From Ceratorhiza oryzae-sativae (lineage: Eukaryota; Basidiomycota; Agaricomycetes; Cantharellales; Ceratobasidiaceae), in NCBI GenBank assembly GCA_030998015.1, contig JARWMV010000232.1, positions 310,001-374,000 on the forward strand: a DNA stretch of 64,000 nt. Reading direction: 5' to 3'. The translations under genes and the position numbers were made by a program. Shown here piece by piece: positions 25,144 through 37,495 of the stretch. How positions within the stretch are numbered: the first letter of the stretch is position 1; the number at the start of each line of letters is the position of its first letter. Under the pieces are notes generated by a model. That model ran no database searches. It was not told where the DNA came from and saw only the letters and a program-made list of their open reading frames with translations.

Positions 25144-28100
25144 TCACGCGCTCAGAGCCGAAACGAATAAAAACGCACCGCCCAACGCACTGGCCACTCC
25201 ACTCTCAAGCTTCTTTTTCGTATCCTCTCCAGCATATTTGCCAACCATGCCGAGCGCTTGGTCAACGTACTGACTGCCGGGTACCGTCGGACGTTGTCCA
25301 CCTGGGCCTTGCACATTCGACGACCCATATCCTGGCTGGCCACCCACATGGGGCGAATAGCCCCCCGGAGCGCCAACTGGACGGAGCGGAGGACCAGACT
25401 GGGGCTGGGGCGAATGCCCAGCTGACCCGGCTTGCGTAGGATACCCTCCTGTAGGCTGTTGAGGGGGATATCCACCTCCACCCGATTGCTGAGGGTGCTG
25501 CGGAGGCGAGTGCCAGCCTCCAGACGGCTGCTGAGGATTCGGCGGGTATCCCCCAGGCTGCGGGCCACCGTGTTGCGGGTACTGGGGATTTGGAGGCTGG
25601 GGGCTCTGATACCCGGGATGAGTCGGATGCGAGTCGCGCCGAGGCGGTTGGGCAAAGTATCCCTGTTGCGACGAAGGGACAGCTCCAGGCGAATGATATC
25701 CTGTAGCCTGATGGTGGGGGACGTACGGGCCCGTGGGCTGGAAAGACGGCTGAGGGGGTTGACCAGGACGCATCGGCTGAGGGGGTTGAGGAGAGGGCGC
25801 TGGGGCAGGATAAGTGTGACTAGGACCCATGGTGGGTTGATGTTGGGGCCCTAGAGTATGCTGCTGCTGAGGCCCTTGTGGCCCTAGCGTATGCTGATGT
25901 TGTGGTCCCAGCGTATGTTGGTGCATTGGCGGCGAAGGCTGGTGTGCGATGCTCGGTGACTGGTGCTGCGGTCCCAAAGTAGGTTGATGAGTTGGCCCCA
26001 AAGTAGGTTGATGCACCGGCCCCATAGTTGCCTGATGAGTTGGCCCCATCGTCCCCTGATGCGTCAACCCGTGGCCATGCTGCAATGGCCCAGGGTAAAA
26101 CGGGCTCCCGGGAATACTCCCCGGCGTCGGCGGCGCCTGCGGTACATCATACCCACCTTGTCCTTGTCCCTGACGAGGCGGCAGACTTGGCGGCTGGGGC
26201 GCATTAAACGCTCCCTGCGGGGGCCGATTCGCCCCCTCGAATGACTGCGAGAGCCGATTTGCCCCCTCAAATAGCTGCGGAGGCCGATTCACCCCCTCAA
26301 ATGGAGACGCCGGTCCAGGAATGGCAGAAACCGGACGTAGAGGGCTGAGCCCAGCTCCGGCAAAAGCATGTTCGGGTGCAGGTCTGCCGCCAACATTCAT
26401 CGCTTGCATCTGGTCGCTCAGCTGTTGGACACTCCCGGGGGTGGGTGGAGCGTTGTAAGGACTTGGAGTAGTGGAATGGCTGGACAGCGTCGCCGAATGT
26501 GGCCGAGCGGGACCTGGGGGTCGAGTAGAGGGTACGGGCGGAGGACGCGAAGCAGCCGCGGGGTGCTGGGGTGGTCGGCCATACGTATTGGCGCTCGACA
26601 CGGAGTCTATTCTCTGAGGAGGCGGGCTCGTGGCTGCTGGCGAGCTGGGGTCCGAGCCCACACCCATGCTAGAATATCTAGCCGGCCCATATGTCGACGG
26701 AGTCTGAACGGGGACCATATTCATACCAGGCTCTGGAACGGAAATACGTCCCGGGCGATGGCTATGCTGCTGCTGCGAGTGAGAGCTAGATGCAACAGAG
26801 TTTACCGAGTCGTCCGGTTCATTGGCGGAGCGGTAGGCCTTTCCGTCTGGTAAGAGGTTTGAGACGAGGATGGGCCGGGCGCCGGTGCAACAGACTCTGG
26901 TTCGGCCGTGTACACGTGTTGGCACTCGGTCCAGCGGGGTCTCGGGCTCCAAGGTATATGGAGGCGGCGCGTCTCCGAAATCGGCCGTCATGCTACGGGT
27001 GGGGGCACGAACTGGGGCCGCCAGCAAAGAACCTGCGCCGCTTCCACCAGCGCTCGCACCTGCACCCGCACTTGCAGCTGCACCAGAGGATCCGCCAGCA
27101 GGTTCGTCTTCGCGCTGCTCTTCCGCATAGTGTGGCCGCGTACCCCAGTATTCCGCGAGCTCTTTTCTTGGAAGGTCCTCATACAGGTGTTTTTCGCCTT
27201 TGAGCGCTTCGCTGGCATAGCCACAGATCCGGAGATACCAATCCGAGGGAGTGCCGCTCTGGGTCGCGCCTATACTTGGCAAAATGGCTGTCCCGTCATC
27301 AAACCTGCAATAAACCCCTTAGCGAAATAACCAAAACAGAGAGGAATAGAACCTACCCATCAAGCATCTCACCATACATGATTTTGGCACTAGACACGGT
27401 CGGATCGTGAGAAATAAACATAGCCAGAATTCAGTCAAACCCACCCATCATGGTGCGCATTGTAAACCTGTCTCCACAAGAAACTACCATCACGTCGAGG
27501 AGCCGCAGGGCAGCTGATCCCCATTCTTAGCAAATTTGCCCTACGCCACACGTCAGAGTGATTCGTTAAACCTGGCATCGGCTGCACTTTACCTCATGAC
27601 CAGGCCAAACTACACCAACATAATCCTGCTTCTTCGAGCCGGCCCTCAGAGCCTGAATCGCGGGATTTTGCACGTCTTTCGACCAATTATTCACGCTTTC
27701 TTCATCCACGAGCGTTCCGATGCTGAGCGGGGCGAGCGCGTCAGCAACTTGGTACACCGTTGCCAACTGTTGTCCTGCTTTCGCCATGTAACCGGCACTG
27801 AGGAATTGGACACGATTCATCGCCTGTTATGAGGGGAGAGAGCATGAATGAACACACCTCCGAGAATAACATACGCGCCATCTGACGCCTCGCTGAGTCT
27901 ACGAATGAGATTCAAAATGGTTTGTGGGTCCTGACCAGGCGCTTTTGAAGCCGCGCCCTAAGGGTCAAACGTTCTAGTCTATACGAATCGGACTAGCGCT
28001 TAGACACGCACCCAAAGGGCAATCACCGGCTTGCCCTGTTCGCGGACATACGCTGGGCTGTCGAGGACGTGCTTCTGGTTAACGAGGAAATCCCAATCCC

Positions 28101-28974
28101 CGATCACCCATTGCTCTATTTGATACGAGGGAATTCCAGATAGATCATACCTGGTAGGGATCAGCGGCAAGTCATAGCCCAAGCCAACAAGGCTATGCTC
28201 ACATGACGCTAACGATACGCCCCTCTTGCTCTGCAGACCGGAAAACATGATTGACGGTCTCGGATCGCATCCTGTGGCGAGTCAGTATGCATTTGGGATA
28301 CGTCGCACCAAACGGCTCACTTCATAACTCCCACCCCATTCCCGCCTTGGTACGCCGCCGCAATCTACAAGCGTTGAGACACCCTGAACAAAACGCTCAA
28401 ACCGCACGTACCTCTTGCCCTCTCCTAGTCAAAAATACGCCATCTATGCCGTGCTGAGCCAAAATGTTCATATGTCGTCGAACAACCGAGACATTCCGCG
28501 AGGAAAAGACCTTTGATTGAGTCTGGGGCACAGCCAAGAGGTCTTCTGGCGCGTAATAGGCCGGGTCTGGCACCAGCTCGGGGTTGAATTGGCCTTGCTC
28601 GTTGGTCCTGAATGTGGGACGCAAGGTTGGCCGAATCGGTGGGCACTCGAGCGAAAAAAACGCGTACCAGTGTGCCCAGTCGTCTCCTGCTAGCACGATC
28701 AATACGAAGATATTTTTAGTCGCCCATGACAACTCACCCTGTACCAGCTTGGGACCGTCTCCGGGGCACGTATACCTAGCCGCGTCAGCCCATGTTGCCT
28801 AGGTGTTGCGCAAAACGGCGCGTTTACCATCCGCGATAGCCCACGAGAAACTTTCCACGTATCGTATTTGGGTCAGACCTGGAACCGACGAGTTTGACTC
28901 GAGACGCGCCAGGGGATGGGGATGACGTACCGGACGAGCTTGCGTCGAGGATCGGAGGGCTGGGCCGAAGACAT
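25144..28974 (-). CDS. GH99/GH71-like glycoside hydrolase domain fused to long Pro/Gln-rich tail
   Basis: The start at 28974 gives MSSAQPSDPRRKLVR. Several short exons build the catalytic-type domain: IRGKFLVGYRGW then YTCPGDGPKLVQGDDWAHWY, YAPEDLLAVPQTQSKVFSSR, VRRHMNILAQHGIDGVFL, YEQWVIGDW-type sequence, KPVIALWGAA, GAYVILGG, then WRQVYNA and EMLDGFDDGTAILPSI...DWYLRICG. This is the order of the GH99/GH71-like proteins, often labelled xylosidase/arabinosidase; activity is not proven. The frame then stays open for about 630 more residues: an Ala/Gly linker, a PPPY motif, Pro/Ser-rich sequence, imperfect repeats of the type HQPTLGP (about 25826-26070), PQ/GG-rich repeats and a hydrophobic end (GVASALGGAFLFVSALSA) at 25144. 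The family normally ends soon after the domain, so this tail is an unusual fusion. Confidence 0.8.
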
Positions 28975-29446
28975 GGTCGTCGTGGTCGGCTCGAAACGGT
29001 GCGCGCTTCGTGTTGGTGGGAGAAGCGGTTGCTCTGCGGCGACCGTTTTAGTAGCTCGCCAGGCACATGTGCTACTACCGAGCGCCCGGTTCTGAGCGGT
29101 CTCGCTGACTCGATGTGGCGGGCGCTTCAGCGCCGGCTACTGTGTGGCGGTGCTCCCCCTCTTTATGCGCAGCCTCGATCAGCTTCTGCCCCCCCGTCAA
29201 TGAAATGCTGTTCGCCAAGGCTTCTCCCACGTCATGCTCCTGATAGACGGCGTTCCTCTTGAGACACCAAGGGCGGACCTCCCTCAACCGCATGGCGAAT
29301 GTCATTGACCCCTTGTGCTTCATTTCGGCTATTTCACGCAATCCCTTCCAGTGGATCTCTACGATCCTCGCAACACGTTCTACAATATTCACCCGGTCAA
29401 TGTAATAAAACAGCTCACGGATACACGTCACAAAAGTCAAACGCAT
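28975..29446. other. Intergenic region, hydrolase promoter
   Basis: 472 bp between the start of the hydrolase fusion gene and the stop of the MFS gene, both on the minus strand. No further feature was recognised. Confidence 0.35.
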
Positions 29447-31463
29447 TCACAAACTCGCTTTGCCCCTCGGTTCAAACGGCAACAACAGCGCAACCAACCC
29501 TCCCAGAATGAAAAGAGCGCCAGACACATAAATCGGCACCGGAGTCTTTAGTCTAACATTAGCAACATGTCAAGGCCCACTGTTTGCCTGCTTACACTGA
29601 GGTCCGCCTTGAGCGCAATGATTGGAGCCATGATTCCGAAAATACGGTTGGCCGTCGCTGCGATACCGTTGCCTGTACCGCGGTCCTTGGTAGGAAATAG
29701 CTCTGGGGTCATGGCATACAAAACACCGTACATGATCTATACAAAGTCTCAGTATGCAGAACCCAATTTGGCTCGTCCCTTGGCACCTACGTTGCTAGTA
29801 AAGCTGTATCCGCAATTCCACCCGAGTAAGGCATCAGACGAGCGAGCAGTAGTGCTTGCAAACAGGAAAACACCAGTCAAGACTGAATATCCCATGAGCA
29901 TCGTCGCTGAATCCTCAGATCGTCACTCACTGGTGGTGATGGACAACGTTCCTCGGCGTCCAACATATGGCACCTCGACAGCCCAGCCCCCTAGGAGTGC
30001 CCCGGGTACGCCAATCACACTCAGAATAACCTGGTTGCGATACGTGATGTAAACCGATCCGTCTCCAAAGTCGGCCCCACGGGTCGCGAGAAAATAGGTG
30101 ACAAAGGCGTTGTAGAGCGGGAACGCAAGACCGATAATAGCTAAAAGCACAGCTAAACAAACAGCCAAGATCAATCAACCACACCACGCACCCCAAATAG
30201 CGATGACAAGCGAAGTCGAAATCGCAAGTTTCCTCGTCGCAAACAACGCTCGAACATGGTCGCCGTTAAACTGCTCAAGCTTTCTCTTCAGCGCCGCGCG
30301 AGTGCTTGTATCCAGTTCCGTCTGCCTTGCCGCTTCCGAGTCCTTGACCGCCTCCCCAGACTTGGTGGTGGATGCTCCCGCAGCCTCGAGCTGTTCGACA
30401 GTCAGCGCAGTCGACTTGCCGTTGTACTTGGCTACGGCATGCACAACGTCGACCGCTTCCGCGAACCGACCGCGACCCATGAGGTACTTGGGAGATTCGT
30501 ACAGCCGAAAGACAAAGAACCGGATGATCCAAAGCAGGATCATGAGGCCCCCCATCGCAATGAGGAAATACCTCCAGCCCTGGACACGGACATCAGCCGA
30601 GACATTCTCCGAGGATGGCCAGAACGTACCATATTTTCGTGGCGGCTACACGTCGTTGCTGTTACCTCGCATGAATAGTTGGAGATGATCGGCCACGCGA
30701 CAAGGCTCCCGAGCAATTGCCCAAACGCCCACCATATGGACAAGATTGTCAAGAGGAACTGGTGCGAGCCCGGTAGAAACTCCAAGAAGATAGCGCTATC
30801 GACCGGGAGGTTTCCTCCGACCTAGACATACATACGATGAGCACGGGGCCTGTCGATTCGGGTAGGGCACTTACGCCGACGCTCCATAGTGCGGCAAAGA
30901 CAGAGAGTGCAGTAAATGTTGGGGACCCTGCAGCCACTGTCGAAAAGACGCCGACGATCGCCAAGGTGGTGTTGAACGAGAGCCTAATATGACGTCAGAA
31001 TGTTCGCGCTCATGATCTTGGGCGATACTCACTTTCGGCCCCAGATGTCACTTCCAACACCCCATCCGAGAGCCCCAACCAGTAGACCAATGTTCTGAGC
31101 TAGCTTCAAGAAAGGCCCCTTGGCTTTAAACTCTTGCACGACTGGCGCGAGGATCAAGCCCGTGACGATTGGCCACAGGTTGTCTGCAAGCCACCCGAAT
31201 CCCGTGACGATAAACAAATGCCACTGAGTCAACAACGGTCAATATCGGCTCAGACCTTGGCGCCATCGAACCTCGATGTTCACCTGGTATTTACCCATCC
31301 CGATCTCTTGAATAGCGGCATTGAGCAGCTCGGCCTTGGCCTGGTACACCGGGTCGACGGAGCCTTGGGGGAGTATGTCGCTCCTCGCCGGACCAAGCGA
31401 TTGCTCATCGACCGAGCCATCTCGGGTCTGGATCGGCCCAATTTTTTCGTCTCTTGAAGACAT
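29447..31463 (-). CDS. MFS transporter, SV2-like branch
   Basis: A 12-helix major facilitator protein. The start at 31463 gives MSSRDEKIGPIQTRDGSVDE and a soluble N-terminus with LLNAAIQEIGMGKYQ, after which a small intron leads to WHLFIVTGFGWLADNLWPIV. The loop 2-3 motif GWGVGSDIWGRK is present. The exon chain continues through FLPGSHQFLLTILSIWWAFG, RYFLIAMGGLMILLWIIRFF, a conserved YESPKYLMGRGRFAEAV segment, a long polar central loop, YRNQVILSVIGVPGALLGG, and YGVLYAMTPELFPTKDRGTG, and ends LPFEPRGKASL at the stop 29447-29449. These motifs are typical of fungal SV2-like MFS proteins annotated as sugar or general-substrate carriers. Substrate cannot be read from the sequence. At least eight exons are needed. 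Confidence 0.88.
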
Positions 31464-32059
31464 GCCTTGCAGCTAGGGGAAAAGCTGGTTCGAAGCAAAG
31501 TCGAATGATAAGAACCCCAGGCTCAAATACGATGACCGGGGCCTTTGAGCCGACAATCGGGTCCCATTCTTTGCCGCCGGTTGACTGGGGCGCCTCCACA
31601 AGCGAATCAGGATGCGTTCTCGGGCTACACAGTCGGCCAGCCCACTGAGAGCTAGCCAGATGGCGTGCCATGGCGTTACTGTGCTTCGACATTTTCGAAC
31701 CCAACCACGCTCCACGCCGCGTGCTGATATTATCGGCGTCTCCACTTTGGGCGTGTGCCAAGTGGCCAACACGCTTATCAGGCACTCGGCGACGAAAGGC
31801 CCAGACTCGACTGCCTTCTCGTATGTGGTTGGTGTGTGGCCGGCCGGGGGCTGATTCGCAGATTGTAAAGCAGGATAGGCATTTGGCAAAACCCGGTGCA
31901 CAGCAAAACTATGCCGAATAGAAGGATGTATGCGTTGGAGTCATGTGCCCTTAAAAAATATATTCCACCTGCACATGCATCATTAGTGGCGAAGCGAGGA
32001 CACTTTGAATCAGTCTCAATCCCAGGACTCGCGTGAATATACTCCTAGTGAAAACCCCG
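31464..32059. other. Intergenic region
   Basis: About 0.6 kb upstream of the MFS gene. It should contain its promoter. No recognisable gene. Confidence 0.35.
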
Positions 32060-35000
32060 TCAATATTCTAAAGTCGAGAATGTACAGACGGTAGAAAAAA
32101 CACCACATTAGCGAGTATAAGACTCGTATTCGGAACCAGAGACCGGATCTGTACAACATTAAATGAGACGTACGGATTGTCGAAAAAGGGGGAAAGATAT
32201 TCGAAGAGCGGGAGAGAGCGAGAGGAGAGAGGAATGAGACAAAGCGAGTAAGGAGACACAACGAGTAAGGAAACAGAGGCGATAGACGGGACGGAAGGGG
32301 TCAAGGAGCGGGAAACAGATAAATGGAAAGAGAAACAGAGAAGGAGACAGGGAATCAGACATATAAACCGAAAGAAAAAGATAAAGACACGGATATAAAT
32401 ACAGTCAGAGGGGATAGAAGAAAATATGCGAATAATAATATGATATATGATATGGGTCAGAGAACGAGTCCACAAGAGTTGGATGCAGTCGACGGCCCAG
32501 CGACGAGTCGAGTGTGTGACGGTCAATGCCAGGCAGCGATAGATTTTCTTGAATTAATCTCCCTTCCCTGTCTAGAGCTGGCCAGGCTCTAGCCAAGACG
32601 TCGACCTCGAGCGGGCCAGACTCGAGGTCGCGTCAGCTCGTATACCATGCGTGGGCAGCTCCTCCACCGTTGATCCAGCAACGACGGTTGGCCTAGGAGC
32701 CACCCACGCACGGGCGAGCCAGGATAGGAGAGGGGATGAGGTGAGTGTCGCTGCCGGCAGGGTATGCTTTTACGTCGCTGGGGTATCTTGTCGTCTTGGT
32801 CCTCTGCGGGTCGTCCTGTCCCTCCAATCTACATGCCCAGGGCCGCTCAAGCTCGACGTCTCCTCTGTCGAATCCGCTGCTGAGCGAACCACTGGGGATT
32901 CGATGACGCCTCCCCACGTTTCTACCACGCTCACCGCTACTCCCGCCCCCAACACCACCGCCCGCGCGCCTTGCTCGACTCCCACTACCACTACCGTCCG
33001 CTTCCAAACGACCTCCCCCATTCCTAGCCCCTGTCCTCCTGTAGCCAGCTCCACTTCCACCAGGGTCTCGAGTATTTCCATGCCCTCTCTCACCACCCTG
33101 CCCCCCTGTCATTCCATGGCCTCCAATATCCCGGGGCAATCCACTCGGCCTACCATGTGCCTCGACGCACTCGCTTCCACCCCGAGGTGTCACCTGCGGA
33201 CCCCGTCGGCTCGCTGATGCGCCTAATGTCCTAGCGCGCAAAGGTTCGACTTGTTGAGCGGGTACGGACGTTGAGTCAGTAGCCCGCGTCTGGGCTGGCG
33301 TCAAAGTTGGCGGGATTTGAGGGGTTGGATGGTTGGATGTTGCTCGTGGGGTTGGCTGGGTCGCCCATCGACTGGATGACGCTCCACGACTCCATGCTAG
33401 TGGGCGAGACGCCGAAGCTTCGGTATGTCCGGCGGTACTGGACACTATCTGCGAACTTAGGGCTGGAGCCGAGGTTGGGGTCGGGACAGGGATGGGGATG
33501 GGGACTGGAGCAGGGATGGGTGCTGGTTGAGGCGCGGGTGGTGCTAGCCTTGGTTCCGGCAATGGATCGGGCTTTGGATCTGGCGTTGGTGATGGTGCCG
33601 GCGGGGGCGCAACAACTGTCCCCCAAGCGATCTCGTCCAAGGTCGGTTCCGTCCAATCCGACTTGTGCTTCGTCCAATCCAACCTCATGTACACTTCCGG
33701 CCATCCAAATTCCGGCGCCCTCCTCCGAGGTTTAACCTGCCTTGAACTCTTCGTGGCCGGCTTGGGATCCACAACCGGCTTGGCTGGCTCGACCTGCTTG
33801 ACTGGCTCGACCTGCTTGACTGGCACGCTCGAAGACCTCCCGATGTTGAGCCTTAGTACCTTTAGCCCAGCTGGTTCAGGGATGTCCAGCGGCTGCCTCA
33901 CGGCGTTGGGCTTCTGCCGAGGGTCGGTACAATTGGGACTATCCAAGCCTTGTGACTCCTGTGGCTCGGCCCGGATCGACAGTTCCCGGGTATGTGGCGC
34001 AACGACCGTTGACCCGGGCTGTGCGGATGATCCGGTAACCAAGCCCTCACGGTGAGTGAGGGAGTCCGATGGGGCGGGCGAGCCAGCTGGGTCGACTGAG
34101 GGAGCCAAGAGGGCTGAGGGGACCAGGGGTGCTCGAGAAGTTGGGAGAGTTGGGAGTGGCAAGGGAGTGGGGGCAGCCGGGGGAGCCAGGGGAGCAGGAG
34201 CAGGTGGAGCAGAAGGCGCAGACAGCGCGGAATTGATGAGCGGGTTAGGTAGCGAAGGGGGCGAGGAGAGGGCTGGGTCATCCAGTTTGCGTGCATCTGA
34301 CACTTTGCTGTCCAGTGGTCGGCCAGGTTCGATGGAGCTGCCCAGGGATTCGGTTGATTCAGCAAGCGGCGTCTCCAGTGGGTCCATTATACAACCATTC
34401 TCGTCCCGATATTCTGATACATTGTCAACTGTCATCAGTAAATATCCTGGCCCATTTACAAAGCATACACCTACCAGCCAGCGCGTCCCGCGCTCCGGGA
34501 ACATACGAGGCTAACAGGGCCAATTCAGCATTGGTGATGTTCTTATACAACCACAAACACATACCGAGGTCCACTGATATCCCTGTACCATCGAGCAGGT
34601 ACTGGATGGCTGCCACGGTCTGAACAATGTTGTCCGAGGACAACAAGTGCCGAATTAGGTCGAACGCTGACTCACCAATATTAGCAATTACTCAATCTAA
34701 ACACGTGATCGTCTGAAACTCACCCAGACTATATAGAACCACCAGTGCGATCACTCCCGCCATCGCATGCTCCGAACCATAGGACAGCGGCTTGTCGGCG
34801 GAGGGGGAACCTTGCATATACCCAATGGTGGGGTCCACAAACACCTGTAGAGCCTGTACATGGGATACCGACAAGTCGGGGAACACAGTCTTCGGCTGCC
34901 AATCCATGCCCGCATCGAGAGTGAAGCTGGCCATCAGTCGGGGCCACTCGAATGCGCGCGCTGGGAGTGCGAGGGGTCGGTGGGGAGTGGGTAACGTTGG

Positions 35001-35846
35001 ATACACTCGGCGACCTGGCAGCGTCAATATGGGGACGACTGCTGGCGCCGGTAGGGTCAGAAGACGACGAGGCGCCGGGAGAGTCGGAAATAGGGGGGAC
35101 GCTGGGAGTCCCAGCAAAGGTGTCGGCGCCGGCAATGTGAGAATTGCAGGAGGGGGGATGCAGGGAAGCATCGGCGTGGACAGCCCACCGCGCACCATGG
35201 ATCTCGAACCCGTGCTCCAGCCGCGAGGATGTGCAGCCAAGTCCCAGACGTAGCGTGCCATCGGAACCGCGTAGGGAAGAATATCCGCCCCATGCTCTAC
35301 CCTCATGATGTCTGAGATCAGGATCTGGGACAGCGATGGGCGGTAGCCTCGGACAACGCTGGGGGGATAGTAGGTTAGCCCATGGTCCAAGCGAGAGATG
35401 ACGACGACGACGACGAGTACTCACATCGGTATATTTGTCCATTCGGTGGTCGGGAGGATGGTCGGGATTGTGATAATGGTCGAGAGAGACGAAGAGATAG
35501 TAGAGAACGCTGCCAGCATCCGTTGGTACAACATGGTTGATCAAGGGTGAAGGCAGCTCCAGAGGACTCCAGCACCCCCGCCCAGGTTTATATACCCCCG
35601 CCGCTGGCCCAAAAGAAAAAAGAAAAAAGTGAAACAAGTCGGGCATGAGCAATGAGCAAGGCGAAACGGACGCATATACTCACGTGAGAGGCTCGGCTCG
35701 TCTGGATGTGGAAAGCAGTCTGCGCCCGGCCCGCCGAGTTGGAAGTCCGCCATACTCCGCCGTTGGGCCGGTGCTCCTATTCGGCGGGCTATTGCCTGGG
35801 CCGGCGGTGCATGGCTGGTCGCCGCACGGGGAACTCGGCTTGTGCT
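32060..35846 (-). repeat. 3.5-3.8 kb dispersed repeat, copy 2 (inverse of copy 1)
   Basis: A mirror-image copy of 11925-15430. The right boundary is sharp: homology ends at about 35846 (ggggaactcggcttgtgcttggctc), beyond which the copies share nothing. The left end is purine-rich on the plus strand (about 32190-32400), which is the counterpart of the CT-rich tail of copy 1, so the exact end is uncertain. Between them every block of copy 1 is present in the same order with scattered substitutions and small indels. Confidence 0.8.
32693..35534 (-). CDS. Proline-rich protein of unknown function, repeat-borne, copy 2
   Basis: The start at 35534 gives MLYQRMLAAFSTISSSLSTI. Introns at the gtgagt after NIP and before VVRGYRPSLSQILISDIMRV, after VVLYSL, after TGISVDL and after ARDALA join five exons; all junctions keep the frame. 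The protein then has a Leu/Pro-rich segment, FPDLSVSHVQALQVFVDPTI, a Pro/Ala/Ser-rich low-complexity region, a shared block LDIPEPAGLKVLRLNIG, WPEVYMRLDWTKHKSDWTEP, another Pro-rich run, and a Gly/Arg-rich C-terminus. Copy 2 lacks the stop and internal frame changes of copy 1, but has one G fewer in the GGGG run near the end, so its last part is read in a different frame (ending at 32693) from copy 1's QWFAQQRIRQRRRQA. No domain or catalytic motif was recognised. Confidence 0.55.
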
Positions 35847-37495
35847 TGGCTCTACTTCATAAACTTTTCAAACAACAAAATACTATGTGCCATATACGAA
35901 CACGTTGACATGCTGCGATCGAAGCGCGGCATGCTCAGTGATAATGCTCAGAAGCATGAGGAATTACAGGGTCATTTAATATATTCACGATATGACCGTC
36001 TACAAGCTCAAGGACACACCTCACATACAGGCCGGGAACCTAGACAAGGGGTCGAGTGCTTGCGTAGGTTACCCAAAAACGGTCGGGTCTCCGAACTACA
36101 ACTGCGGCTCACCCAGGTGAAAAATAGAAGGCGTTCTGGCCAACGCAAGTACCTGGAGAGTACTCTGTGGCCCCTCTCGCGGGAGGGAGATGTAGATACG
36201 CCACGTCTACTTGATGGGCTCCGGCCTCCAAAAGACGGTGATGGTCGGCTCAAGGTCGACCGCAGCCATGAAGTGACGCGGCTGTCGAGTGCGTGAGCAC
36301 CTTGAGTCTGCACATTCACGTGCCTGGTATACCTTATTGACTGTTACCCTCGTCTAGTGGGACATTCTACGACTCCAGTTGGCAGAACGCCTGCTAATCA
36401 ATGAGGACAGCCAGCTTTCATAATTGAATAGAACAGCATTGATGATATAAATTTTACTGGCCCATTCATTCAGTTCATGCTAGCTAGCCGCTGTCGACTG
36501 GATCATCGTTCGTGTTGGAGCCGGTGCTAAGTTCTGGCTGCACGAGGCCTCGATTCTGTCGACGGATGTCCGCGCTGAGAACCTGGCGTTCGATCACTGG
36601 GTGCCCCGTGGCTGATTTTATCTGCGTCAGCCAACGCGAGACATAATGCAAAGGTACAAACCGTGTTCCTCGAGATATCTGCTATGGGCGGTGTCATTCG
36701 AGAGTAACAGACGAGGCGACATGGCTGGCGGATAGAATTTTGCTTCGTTATTGAGACCACCAGAAACGCAGCAAATAAAATCTGTCTTATCCGGTATACG
36801 ATGTCGAAATTTTGGTACGCTAACGAACGCTGCGAGTTTCAGACTTACGGGTAGTGGTTGAGTCGAGTGAGATATCGGCTTGGGCTCCGTGACTGCTAAA
36901 GACATTTTACTGAGCGTCCAAATCGCAGACTTTACAAATGTACTACAAGCACGGCAAAGGGCGATATTGAATGACCCATGCCCGAGGTGCTAAACTTGGT
37001 ATTCTATCCGTTGTTCGAGGGGTGAGACACTAGTTTCGTCCTCTGGACTTCAAATTGGACGGGCAGGATGGATATGACTTTGCAAGTTTCTCTTGGGTTT
37101 TATGACGCTTTCAAGGAAATTTTATTCGTCTAAAAGTAGCAGAAATGAGGTCTCTCTGCTGGCTCTGGTTCATAGGTGCAAGTTGCATTGGTTCACTATA
37201 CCAGAATCTTGGTGAATGAGGCCAAATCTGGTGTGAACCAAGAAATAACTCGGGTTTCACATCGAAGATGATGGAGTTAGCTTAGGGAAACATTCATTTA
37301 TACGGCCCTCAAAATCAATTACAAACCACCCACAAGCAAACCAGCCCGCATTTAGTCAGTTTGCAATGCCTAAATAAAACTAGCTCAGCAAATACGGTAC
37401 AGGGTTCACGTACACTACGACCACACACCCACGCTTCCACACTGCACACTTGTCCTACACGAATCGTGTACCTTTTCCAGCGTTGTTAATTTTAT
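35847..37495. other. Intergenic region, 1.65 kb
   Basis: Between repeat copy 2 and the alpha-glucosidase stop. A short minus-strand frame at 36627-36905 begins MSLAVTEPKPISH but shows no known domain. No RNA gene or repeat was recognised. Confidence 0.3.
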
